From Saccharum officinarum (Eukaryota > Streptophyta > Magnoliopsida > Poales > Poaceae): DNA of 64,000 nucleotides. The notes under the pieces were generated by a model. The model searched no databases. It saw nothing but the letters and a program-made list of their open reading frames with translations, and was not told the DNA's origin. The stretch is taken from assembly GCA_020631735.1 (NCBI GenBank), contig CM036188.1, forward strand, positions 12,690,214-12,754,213, given 5' to 3'. A program made the translations under genes and the position numbers. Each line of letters begins with the position of its first letter. Position 1 is the first letter of the stretch. This document shows positions 35,661 through 47,600 of this stretch, one piece after another.

Positions 35661-35825
35661 CTGTTCATATTCCCGAATTTAAATAGTAACTAGTATTTTG
35701 AATAGTGACACGAATTTGAATAGTAGCAGCTGAATTTGAATAGTGACGTGAATAGTAACTCATGAATTTTAAATTTGAGTTTCAATTTTCTGAATCTTCC
35801 CCCGTTTTGGTATACCTTGTATTAG
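35661..35825 (+). promoter_or_regulatory. EPRV leader 3' end with GAATAG-type repeats
   Basis: Short AT-rich repeats of the form (g/a)aatagt(g/a)ac occur six times just before the PBS. The same segment closes each of the other leader copies (near 55400, 56700, 56900 reversed and 62200 reversed). Confidence 0.65.
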
Positions 35826-35838
35826 TGGTATCGGAGTC
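35826..35838 (+). promoter_or_regulatory. EPRV primer binding site (initiator Met tRNA), copy A
   Basis: TGGTATCGGAGTC is two changes from the iMet complement. Copy B has the unmutated TGGTATCAGAGCC at 62088-62100. Members of Caulimoviridae prime reverse transcription from this tRNA. Confidence 0.8.
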
Positions 35839-35884
35839 TGGTTAATAAAATTAGAATTTAAGGGATCTACTAAAATTATTGATA

Positions 35885-36329
35885 ATGGAAATTTTAGATA
35901 TAGACAATGAAATAAAATATTACGAACAAAAGTTAAGCAAAGTTCGTGATGAATACAAAAATTCTATGATATGTGAATGGAATGCTATAAGAGATAAGGA
36001 GATCTATTTTATACGAAAAATATATAGACTTAATAATATCAAGAAAGATAGGGAGTTGAATAGCAAAAAATTTAGTGTTCCAATAAAGAAAAATGATGTC
36101 GTTTCAAAAAAAGTTAGAAGTTAAAGATAACAAGGGCCTAAAAGAACTAGAAAAGAATAAAAATAAAATAGTAGATTTCATAGATGATGAAATAAGTGAA
36201 GAAGAGCAATGGAAAATTAATAATAAAATTCTACAAGAAAGCTATGAAGAAGAAGATGAGGATATAAATGAGATAGGTAGTAATAACTTAGTAAATTTTA
36301 CTAACCCCTTAGAATATGTAGTCACATAG
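35885..36329 (+). pseudogene. EPRV first ORF region, copy A
   Basis: ATG 35885 opens an 81-codon frame of charged, helix-rich sequence. A second frame (36093-36329) overlaps it and continues with an acidic stretch. The start of the first frame is nearly identical to copy B (62041 leftwards). The position after the PBS matches the small first ORF of tungro- and badnaviruses, whose role is poorly known. I assign by position only, since I see no diagnostic motif. Confidence 0.55.
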
Positions 36330-36351
36330 AAAAGATAATGCTATAGAAGCA

Positions 36352-37863
36352 ATGGAAATAGATCCAAGTTCGTCAGAAAGAAGACGAGGTCCAGAAATAA
36401 AGGTTGAAGAAGAAATAGAAAGACCAACTAGAAATCCAGGAACATGGCCACCAGTAAAAGAAGAATCTTCATATAGTTATATACCTGGACAATATACACA
36501 CATGGGTTCAAAAAGTAGAGAATTGGAAAAGAAGGTTCAATTTCAGAATTATAAAAGTGATGGTGCTATATTAAATTTAGCAGCACATGATCCTATAGAT
36601 TGGCCAAATATAATCAGCATATGGAAAAGGTTGATAGTGCAAAAATATATACAAAATCAGTATAATATTGGAAACAAAGTAGAAGATATGATTACATATT
36701 TAGAGATATTTTTAGGAGAATCAGTTAAGATTTTATGGAAACAATGGGTAGAAGCTTTTCCTAGTTATTATGCACAATTAAAAGGAGCTGGTAGTAACCC
36801 ATATAATTTTACAAATATCATATCAAGTATTATAATAGGTGAAGATCCTGAATTAGGATTTACTATTTTATAAAATGAAAGATTAAAAGAATTAGAAAAA
36901 TTATCATTAACAAACTGGAAAAGAATAAAAGAATTCTCTCAGCATTATTTGTACAATGCTACAACTGCTAAATAAGGCTATAATAAAGGAATTGTTGAAA
37001 AATATTTTAATAAATTACCAGACCCTTTAGGTTCTATTATATTCGAAGAATATAGAAAGAAAACAGATGGTACTAAAGAATATAATATCTCTCAGGCTAT
37101 AACATTTGTTTTCAAACAGTTAAGAAAGATATGCACAAACATACAAGCTCAAAGATCAATGAAGCAGTCTGATTATAATTTCTGTAATAAAATAATTTAA
37201 ATACCATTAACATATGGAGAAGAGAGATCTAGAAGTAAGAAATATTCTAAGTATTTTAAGAATTATGAAAAAGGAAATATAAGAACTAAGAAACGTTATT
37301 TCTTACGAGGATCAGATAATAGAGCTCCTTTTCTACATAAAAGAAATGTAAGAAGATATAATCCTAGAAAGAATTATGATAGTACTTGCAGATATTTCAT
37401 CTGTAATTCACCAGATCACTTAAGTAGAACTTGTCCTAATAAAGATAAGAGATATTCCAATAAGCAAGAAGAACAAGAAAAGGTTCTAATAATAGATAGT
37501 GTAAATGAAAATATTTTAGTGTGTGATGATGATATAAGGGATGATGAATCAATATATTCAATTATAGAGACAGATGAAATAGAATATGGTGTAGAAAATG
37601 AATCAAGTGATGAAGAATTAGATTTAATTGATGAGTTATCCGGTCTAAAGATAGAAATGATGGATCAAATAGTCTATAAGTATAAAGAAGAACATACAAA
37701 AGATAATCTTAATATAAGATGTGTGTTTTGCATATATTATCAAGATCCAGAAGACAGAGCAACTTGTAGTCTATGTTTAAGGCAAGCATGTATGCTATGC
37801 TTAAATCTGCAGAAAGATAGAAAAAATGAAGCAATAGTAAATATAAAATATGAGAAAAAATAA
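36352..37863 (+). pseudogene. EPRV coat-protein region with zinc finger and Cys-rich box, copy A
   Basis: ATG 36352 opens 173 codons that resemble the capsid domain of badna/tungroviruses (helical block ending near a GxxPYNFTN-type segment). Stops at 36871, 36973 and 37198 interrupt it. The RNA-binding finger follows at 37387-37434; its second Cys is Tyr (TAT, one transition from TGT). Then comes the exact signature CX2CX11CX2CX4CX2C at 37720-37800, typical of badna- and tungrovirus polyproteins. A movement-protein domain is not visible ahead of the capsid part. The copy is non-functional. Confidence 0.8.
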
Positions 37864-38793
37864 TCCAGAAGAAGAAGTAAGCTTAGAGAAAGAAGGAAGC
37901 AAATATATAAAGAATACTCCACAAGAGTTTCTGATTCCTAGATTAAGCTTTAAGACTGACCAAACTCTGTCATATTTTACTTAAGATATTACAGATCTAA
38001 TATGGAAGAAATATGCTGAAAGGCATTACAAAACCTTTCAAGATATACAAAATTATTTCATGAAGATATATCAAGGAAAAGAAAGACATTTAGGAATAAC
38101 TGTTAATAGAAATATATTTCCCCTACTTCATCTTGATAAATTTATTGTCAAGCCTCATCAACAATTTATAATACTCAGGGCTGACATAAACCTTAAATAT
38201 TTTAGAAATATACAAAGAAATACTGGAGATAATATTTCGTTATAAACCATTATTGATCATGGGTTAATCCATGATATTTATGGTACACTTGAAGAAATTC
38301 TTCAATCTGACCTTGGAAAGACTATTAAAGAAGCATGCAAGAAGTTAGCCTGTATTCAAGGGAAATATAAGATTAAATTATGTTCCAATCCTCCAAAGTT
38401 TACGCAACCAATAAGACCAGCATGCCATGATATATATATATTACAAAAGGTCAATATAAATTCCCTAATGCATGGAAGATTATGGAGAATTATGAAAAAT
38501 TATTTGCTAAGAATACTAACCATGATAATTGGAGAATTTTTAGTGAAGCAAAGGAGTTAGAAGGGAATATCAAATTTGCTCTTGAATATCATATGATGTA
38601 CCAGAATAAAATAATAAAAGTATTCTTACGAGAATACTATAATAGATATAGTATATTGCAAAGAGAAGTTGGAAGATTGATCAAGCCCAATTATGGCGCA
38701 GAATGCCAATTAAGAAAAGAATATAGAGAATTGTTGTCTTGGTATGAAATATGGCAACCGGATGAACCAGACAACGTACAAGATATTGATTAA
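37864..38793 (+). pseudogene. EPRV module of unknown function after the Cys-rich box
   Basis: Frames 38060-38245 and 38482-38793 plus intervening sense text make an interrupted coding module of about 300 residues. It sits directly between the Cys-rich box and the 3' intergenic region. In copy B the Cys-rich box is instead followed by protease and RT. I do not recognise it. A movement-protein-like domain in an unusual place, or part of another viral ORF brought here by deletion, are possible. Confidence 0.45.
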
Positions 38794-39415
38794 TAAGAGA
38801 AGTAATATAGTCTCAATTCAATATCTACATATATAAAAGAATAGTCATTCCTTATGTTGATAAGGTGTTATCAACAAATTGGCCATGGGAAGATATATAC
38901 ACATGCCTTGATTTGTGATTTGATGTTTACACATCAATCATTCGGGTGTGGAAGACTAATACACATGCCTTGATTTGTGATTTGATGTTCGCACATCAAT
39001 CATTTGGGTGTGGAAGACTATCCAAAATATCGTCTGAAGATAACGCATGTTAGAGGACAGCACAAAAGTAATATACAGTGACACTACTGTAGCCAGGACA
39101 ATTATTGGAGACAGCTCATCGTCCAGCTGTCCAGGCAATAGTAGAAGACGATAATTGAATGCTTAGCCTCGAAGGCAATCTAGCAGATGAGATCGAAGGA
39201 TGCCAGAGGATAAGAAAGAAGGCAATCCAGAAGGCTCCTCTCGCTCTTTAAAAGCAGAAGCCCGGCGCCAGCATTCAGCATCCATCCACTCACCACCCAC
39301 GCATTCATCGAAGACACATAACACCATCGACATCACCATGAAGACATGATCTCATAGACTCTCTGAGCTCATCCACCACTCCTGTAATTAGCCACCTAAT
39401 TAGTACTACTCCACC
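38794..39415 (+). promoter_or_regulatory. EPRV 3' intergenic region and promoter (interrupted by solo LTR)
   Basis: The block matches 55503-55920 (plus) and 57700-58195 (reversed). It contains a TATA-like tttaaaag at 39247-39254 and a 62-bp tandem duplication (38899-39022). It stops at ccacc (39411-39415), the target duplication of the inserted LTR element. The leader continues at 54658. The arrangement corresponds to the single pregenomic-RNA promoter of Caulimoviridae. Confidence 0.75.
38899..39022 (+). repeat. 62-bp tandem duplication upstream of the EPRV promoter
   Basis: Two adjacent units begin acacatgccttgatttgtga at 38899 and 38961 and end gtgtggaagacta. They differ at a few positions. 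The corresponding place in copy B (about 58085-58140) has one unit. Confidence 0.85.
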
Positions 39416-41754
39416 TGTCACACCCGGTTTTCTAAAGAACAAAACCAGGCTAATCATATATGTGCCCAGGAAGTCCACACATATGCCAGAATGAAAAAGT
39501 ATCAGAAACAATGTTATTATATAACGTATACATAGCTATATTAACACTTACATCAGAGTATCGCGGAACGGTGAATAAACTTCGGGCTCCATTCTTCTCA
39601 GGGACGGCTGACTGGGGGTAACATATGCCTAGCACTTCTACTAGTCTTCTGAAAACTCCACTACACCTTTGTCCTTTTTCCGAGTAGCATCTTATTACAC
39701 ACTGGAGTGTTGGGGAAATAGCAAGAATGAGTCCATGTCAAACTCAACAAGTATAACACAGGGTTCATGAGGCTCAAAAAGGCTAGACACTGTTTGACTG
39801 CGTTTAGCTTTTAATCATCATATAATTAGCAATTGAGTAACATCAAGGTAATCCAAATCCCATTAATGAATTAATGATCAATTGTAATAAGGATAATGAA
39901 TAGCATTAACATGAGTATAATAATAATCAACAATAATTAAGCATGATATAACAATGGTGATCAACTATTCTGTAAGAATCCCCAAGGTCGCTTGTATCCG
40001 TGAGCACGGCTAGTATACCAGTTTTTAACTCTGCGCAGAGGTGTACACTTTCACTGTGAGTCATGATTTCTAAATGCATGGGTTTGCAAGGCCCAAAACA
40101 TCAGAGACCATATAAAGCCATTCAAAAGTTCGTCTAACAAGTTAGGGCCATTAGATTCACTCGGCAGGCAGATGTAGAACCCCCTTCCCTGTGGCACAAC
40201 AACCGCAGCCTATACACACTAGGCCAGGGGCTCGCACTACACCCAACGTGGCAAGCCATTCTTACGCCATTTAAGGTAACCTCTAACAAGCTAGAAAAGG
40301 TCTCTTGAACAACTAGAGCCAGAGCCATATAGCCCTCATAGCTGTACTGTATGTCCCGGTTATCACTTACAGGTAAGTCCTTACGGAGAGTAACTAGAGC
40401 ATCAAAATAACCCACATGCTCTAGCCCCCTTTCAACAGAAATAACATCATCTTAATTGGTTGATTGCATAATCCATTAGTCAAATTACAAGATCATTGTT
40501 CATAATTAAGCGCTAGTAGTAGCTACCCAAATGCATAACCCATAGGTGACAAGGAAATAAGATATCAATAGCTAAGTTATAATCTCTATGGTTGTCAAGG
40601 AAGACACATGCATATGTATGATAATTTCAGTGAATAGGTAACAAGGATGGTCCCATGTTATACTTGCCTTAATCAAAGCTTTCCTGATGATACTGCTAGT
40701 CTGGCTCAAAATAATACTCCTGATCGTCAAGAAACTGCTCATCGTCTGTACTCGATCATCAAGCACCAACACACAATCATCCGAGCAACCATACACTAAG
40801 CAAACAAATAGACATAATTAAAACAGTACACCAACAGTAGCAAAACAATATAAAAAGTTTGTAAAACTCTTCTACACATTACTACGATCACACAGATGTA
40901 AAGATCACGAAATTCGGATTTAAAACGTGAAAGTTATGAATTTTCTAAGATTTCCTATAGATAAATAATTACTTTAATATAAACTCAAAAATTAAATTTT
41001 CCAAACCTACTGTACAGCTACACTAACATGTAGAGCTCGCAAATATGAATCTAACGCAACTTGAACGGGTCAAATCGGAGTTAAAACGTGGAAGATATGG
41101 CCTAAACAAGATTGTATGCGTATACGTATTTCTATTGTATTTCAGGATTTGTTTTACTACAGAAAAACGGCCACAAAATGTATCCATGATGTCATACGAT
41201 GTCATCAAGCTAGCTAAGCAAAACCGAACAACTGCTTGATCGGCTGGTCTGCAACTTGCATCTACTAAACGTGAATATCGATGAGCTCTAAAAGACATAT
41301 GATGAATTGATATAAGGAGATATTATTTTGAATATGCATGTAGACGTATATCACAGGAAAGAAACATAGAGGTGCTCACCAACAAACAGGTATGATCGGG
41401 CAGCAGCGGCGGCGAACAAGCGCGACTGCGGCGGCGCTGCACTCCGAGCTCGGAAACGGTGTAGGGCTTTAGGCACGGCGGTGAAGTAGCAGATGGCGTC
41501 TGCGGCGGCTTCGGCGGACAGGCTGAGCTCCTCAACGAGATCGGTCGTGTGCGGCAGCGGCAGCGGCGGTGGCTAGGCTAGCAGATGGAAAAGATGAGGG
41601 CGCATCAGCGGCTTCGCCAGACCCGAGACGTGAAGCTTGGCAACGGACTTACGCCAACAAAGAAACAGCGGAGCGAGCGGCAGCGGCGTCAGCTAGCATG
41701 ACGGCGCTGTGAGCTCGAAACATGTGCAAGGGCAGCCTCGAGTTCTCTTGTAGG

Positions 41755-44599
41755 TGTCACACCCATTTTTAAGGATAAAAATAGGATGTATAAAAGACTC
41801 ATGTGCGCCCCAGGAACCAGTCGCACACATAAGTTGACAAATTACAAAGTATCATCACAGTGCTTATTACATAACAAATAACATAGTCTTGAACGATAGG
41901 TAATAATAACTAATAGTAATTCTTCAGCGGAAACTCCACACAGGGACACGGTTGACTGGTTGACACCAAGACTAGTACTCATTCCGATAATCTTCCTCAT
42001 TATCCTCATCTGTTATGGGGGAAATAGCAAGGGTGAGTTCATGTCGAACTCCACAAATATAACACAGGGTTCATGAGGCTCAAAAAGGCTAGACACTGTT
42101 TAACTGCGTTTAGCTTTTTAATCATATATTGGCAATTGAGTAGCATCAAGATAAACCACTTCCCATTAAATAACCAATGATCAATTGTAATAAGGATAAT
42201 GAATAGCATTAACATGAGCATAATAATAATCAACAATAATTAAGCATGATATAACAGTTATGATCAACTATTCCATAAGAATCCCCAAGGCCGCTCGTAT
42301 CCGTGAGCACGGCTAGTATACCAGTTTTTAACTCTGCGCAGAGGTGTACACTTTCACTGTAAGTCATGATTTCCAAATGAGTGGGGAGATCAAGCCCAAA
42401 CACCCGAGAACCATATAAAGCCACTCAAAAGTTCGTCTAACAAGTTAGGGCCATTAGATTTCACTCGGCAGGCAGATGTAGAACCCCCTTCCCTGTGGCA
42501 CAACAACCGCAGCCTATACACACTAGGCCAGGGGCTCGCACTACACCCAACAGGGCAAGCCATTCTTACGCCATTTAAGGTAACCTCTAACAAGCTAGAA
42601 AAGGTCTCTTGAACAACTAAAGCCAGAGCCATATAGCCCTCACAGCTGTACTGTATATCCCGGTTATCACTTACAGATAAGTCCTTATGGAGAGAAACCA
42701 GAGCATCAAAATAATACACAAGCTCTAGTCCCCTTTTAACAATAATAAAATCATCTTAATAGTTGATTGCTTAATCCATTAATCAAATTACAAGATCATT
42801 GTTCTTAGTTTAAGCACTAGCAGTAGCTACCCATATGCATTCCCAAGGTTGACAAGGAATCAAGATAACAATCAATAAGTTATAATCTCTAAGGTTGTCA
42901 AGGTAAGCACATGCATATGTATGACAATTTCAATGTATAGGTAACAAGGATAGTCCTGTGTTATACTTGCCTTGATCAAAGCTCTCCAAGTGATACTGCT
43001 GACTTGGCTCAAAGTAATACTCCGAATCGTCCAGATACTGCTCACCTTCTATATTCGATCATCAATCAACAACACACATGCATCCAATCAAACATACACG
43101 AAGCAAACAAAGAGATATAATTAGAACAGTACACCAACAGTAGCAAAACAGTAATAAAAGTTTATAAAACTCTTCTACACGTTTCTACGATCACACAGAC
43201 GCAAAGATCACCAAATTCGGAGTTAAAACGTGAAAGTTATGAATTTTCTAAGATTTCCTATAGATAAATAAATACTTAATTATAACCTCGAAAAATAAAT
43301 TATCAAAACTAACTGTACAACTACACTAACATGTAGAGCTCGCAAATACGAACCTAACGCAACTTGAACGGATCAAATCGGAGTTAAAACGAAGATTTTA
43401 TGACCAAAACAATTCTAGTGGCAAAACTGTAAATATCTGAAAACGTATTTTTGACTTATCCGGGAGAAAATACGCTTTCAAAACACAAAAATGTATTTCA
43501 GACAATACGCTAAGGACCGCGGGTTCTAATCTGAAAAAGTCTAGGGGCTCTTTATAAATTTTACCCGCGAAGGGGTATCTTCTAATCTCAGCCCTTCATC
43601 TCGAATCCAACGGTTCGTGTTCATCATCGAGTCTACAGTGCCCCTCCGGTTACCTTCTTCATGTCCGGCCGGCGGCTCCCCATGGCCGGCCACCCGAGCT
43701 CGCCGGCATCACACGGTTTCCCGTTTCCGGCCACCGTTTTCCCCGCAAACAACTCCAATCGGTCGAGAAGATCAACCCTAGCTCCTCTACACGATTTATG
43801 CCCTCTACAATGTCCCGAGGAGAGAGCGCGGCAAGGAGAGGGACGGCGGCGCCATTGCCGGTTTACCCGAGCTCACCAAATCCGCAATTCAAAGCATCTC
43901 AACACCAAAGAAAAACACGGGAAGAAAGAGGAGAAGATAGCGAACTCACCAAAGCTAAGAAAAGAACTTGAACCCTCCCACGAGCTCCACCGACGAACCG
44001 ACCGCAAGATCCTAGGGTTCCGGCCTCCTACGCTCAATCTCACGTGATGAAGCTCGAGTTTTAGATGGAAAACGGAACATAGGGGGTCACAGCTTCTCTC
44101 TTATAGCACCAAAACACCAAATTCGGGTAGGAAATCCCGATTTATGTGGTGGAGATACGGTGGTGGCAGTGTTCGTGTCCGACTCGGCTACGACGCGATG
44201 AAGAAGAGGACTGACATGTGGCCCCCACCCGTCAGCGAAAGGAGGGAGGGCGCGGCTAGGCTGCTGGGCCACTGCGGCGCTGGGCCGGTGCGGCGCTGGG
44301 CGAGCAGGCCTTCCGACCCGATGGCCCAAGGGAGAGGAGGCCGGCCGAGCGGGCTTCCAGGCCGATTTGGCACACCAGGTAAGTCTATTTCTCTTTTTTT
44401 TTTCTTTCTTTTCTTTGTTTACTTGTTTTCAAAAATATCTCAAATAAAATTTTCTAATCCAAAATAAAATAAAATAAATCCACTCCACAAAATAAAATAA
44501 ATGCAACAGCATGAATGCAACACCAAATATTTTCTTAAATTTTAATTCCCTTCCTCTAAATTATTTAAAATTTGTTACTTCTAAAATTTGGGTGTTACA
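41755..44599 (-). repeat. 3' LTR of G4 (2845 bp)
   Basis: Ends tgtcacaccc and gggtgttaca. The minus-strand TATA-like box is at 44098-44105 (TATAAGAG). The GC-rich part at 43620-44380 is U3; open frames there are not genes. Confidence 0.93.
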
Positions 44600-44600
44600 A

Positions 44601-44618
44601 ATTCTACCCCCCTTAAAA
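44601..44618 (-). promoter_or_regulatory. Polypurine tract of G4
   Basis: On the minus strand it reads cttttaaggggggtagaat, just upstream of the 3' LTR. It matches the tract of G1. Confidence 0.88.
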
Positions 44619-44673
44619 GAATCTCGTCCTCGAGATTGAACTGCTTACTCAAATAACTGCGGATATGATTTTC

Positions 44674-47600
44674 TCAATTCATCCTCTCTTTCCCAAGTTG
44701 CCTCTGCCTCTGAATATCGATTCCACTGCACTTTGCACATCTTAATAATCCGACTTCGAGTAACCCTCTCTCAGCAGTTTCTAAAATCTTGATCGGAAAC
44801 TCTTCATATGTAAGATCTTCCTTAACAGTCAACTCTTCTAAAGGTATCTGCTCCTCAGGCACACGCAAACACTTCTTAAGTTGTGAAACATGGAACACAT
44901 CATGTACTCCAGATAAATTCTCAGGCAACTCTAATTGATAAGCAACTTCCCCACGTCTGGTAATAACTTTAAATGGTCCAACATACCTTGGTGCTAGTTT
45001 ACCTTTCATGTTAAACCTCTTCACACTTTTCATAGGTGACACCTTCAAATAAACATAATCACCTACCTCAAAAACTAAATCTCTTCTTCTATTGTCAGCA
45101 TAACTCTTCTGACGAGACTGTGCTACTCTCAAATTCTCACGAATCACTCGCACTTGATCTTCTGCGTTTCTAAGAACATCTGTACCAAACACCTGAGATT
45201 CACCTGTCTGATCCCAAAACAATGGAGTTCTACACTTACGTCCATACAAAGCTTCAAACGGTGCCATCTTAAGACTCTGTTGATAACTATTATTATAAGA
45301 AAATTCTGCATAAGGCAAACTCTTATCCCAACTAGTTCCATATTGCAATGCACAAGCTCTCAACATATCCTCTAATACCTGGTTGGTCCTTTCAGTCTGT
45401 CCATCTGTCTGTGGATGATATGCTGTACTAAAATTCAATTTTGTTCCCAATGATTCATGCACAGCTTTCCAAAAATGCGACGTAAACTGCGATCCTCGAT
45501 CAGATACAATCTTCTTTGGTACTCCATGCAAACAGACTATTCTCTCCATATACAACTCTGCCAATTTTGGTCCATGGTAAGTAGTCTTAACTGGTATAAA
45601 ATGAGCAACTTTAGTTAAACGATCTACTATCACCCAAATAGAGTCATAACCTTTCTGAGTACGAGGTAACCCTACTATAAAATCCATACCAACTTCCTCC
45701 CACTTCCATTCAGGAATCTTCATTGGTTGTAACAATCCAGCAGGTCTCTGATGCTCTGCTTTCACTCTCTGACAAGTGTCACACAATGCCACATACTCAG
45801 CCACATCTCGCTTTAATCCAACCCACCAATATTTCTGTTTCAGATCCAAATACATCTTAGTACTACCAGGATGAATAGAATAAGCTGACTCATGAGCTTC
45901 GCGAAGAATTGCCTGTCTAACAGTTTGATCCTCAGGTACACACAGCCTCTTTCCAAACCACAAAATTCCATTATCATCCATTCGAAAGCCTGGTGACTTA
46001 CCAATCACTATATCTTCTGCTATCTTCTTTAGTTTCTCATCCTTCAACTGACCTTTGTAAATTTCTTGCTCTAAGGTAGGCTCTAACACTAATTCCATTG
46101 TATTAGTAACAATTCCTAAATTCAAATATTCAAATTCAGCACATAACTCACTAGTCATAGTCAATGTCTGTATCTCATTGACATAGCTTTTCCTACTAAG
46201 AGCATCAGCTACTACATTAGCCTTACCAGGATGATAGTGTATCTCAATATCATAATCCTTAATCAATTCTAACCATCTGCGTTGCCTCAAATTCAGATCT
46301 GACTGAGTGAAAATATACTTCAAACTCTTATGATCAGTGTATATATCACTCTTATGTCCAATCAAATAATGTCTCCAAATCTTTAAAGCATGAACTACAG
46401 CTGCTAATTCCAAATCATGTGTAGGATAATTCAACTCATGCTTTCTCAACTGCCTAGATGCATAAGCCACAACTCTGCCTTCTTGCATAAGAACACATCC
46501 CAAACCTTGACGAGAAGCATCACAATAAATAGAAAACTTCTTACTCAAATCTGGCAAAACCAAAACAGGCGCTGTAGTCAACCTCTTCTTCAATTCCTCA
46601 AAACTAGCTTGACATTTATCCGACCACACAAACTTGGCATTCTTCTCTAATAGAGATGTCATAGGTTTAGCAAGTTTAGAAAACCCTTCAATGAACCGTC
46701 TGTAATATCCAGCTAATCCCAAGAAACTACGAATCTCGCTAACATCAATAGGTGGTTTCCAATTTAATACATCCTTTACTTTACCTGGATCCACTGATAT
46801 CCCTCCATTAGAAACAATATGACCAAGGAAAGAAACTTCCTTCAACCAAAACTCACATTTACTTCGCTTCGCATACAATTTATGCTCTCTAAGTTTCTGC
46901 AATACCAACCTCAAATGTTCAGCATGCTCTACCTCTGTCTTGGAAAATACCAGTATATCATCAATAAACACTACCACAAACTTATCCAAATATTCCATGA
47001 ACACCTTATTCATCATGTACATAAAGTATGCAGGTGCATTGGTCAATCCAAATGACATAACAGTATACTCATACAATCCATACCTTGTAGTAAAAGCTGT
47101 CTTTGGAATATCAGAAACACGAATCTTCAACTGATGATATCCAGAACGTAAATCAATCTTAGAGAACACACATGCACCTCTCAACTGATCAAACAAGTCA
47201 TCAATCCTGGGCAAAGGATACTTATTCTTGATAGTTACCTCATTTAATGATCTATAATCAACACACATCCTCTGACCACCATCTTTCTTATCAACAAAAA
47301 TAACTGGTGCTCCCCAAGGTGATGAACTAGGTCTAATAAAACCTTTATCTTGTAATTCTTTAATTTGTTTCTTAAGTTCTTCTAATTCATCTACTCCCAT
47401 CCTATATGGTCGTTTGGCTATAGGTGCAGTTCCAGGAAGTAATTCAATAAGAAATTCAATGTCTCGGTCAGGTGGCATACCTGGCAATTCATCAGGGAAG
47501 ACATCCGGAAATTCCTCAATCACTGAATTCTCCTTAATAGTATTTTCAAGCTGATTCATCACAGCGGTTGGTTGCTTCTGCACTGCTACATCCACATTGA

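Larger units (their letters stand above)
35661..39415 (+). other. Endogenous pararetrovirus, copy A (tungrovirus/badnavirus-like), partial
   Basis: The order is a leader fragment, iMet PBS, small first ORF, coat-protein region with zinc finger and Cys-rich signature, an unassigned module, then the 3' intergenic promoter. Protease and RT are absent. All frames carry stops or shifts, so this is a dead Caulimoviridae copy. It joins the Sirevirus RT at 35660 with a few bases of shared sequence (gca) and no target duplication, as expected for illegitimate integration rather than integrase action. Confidence 0.82.
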
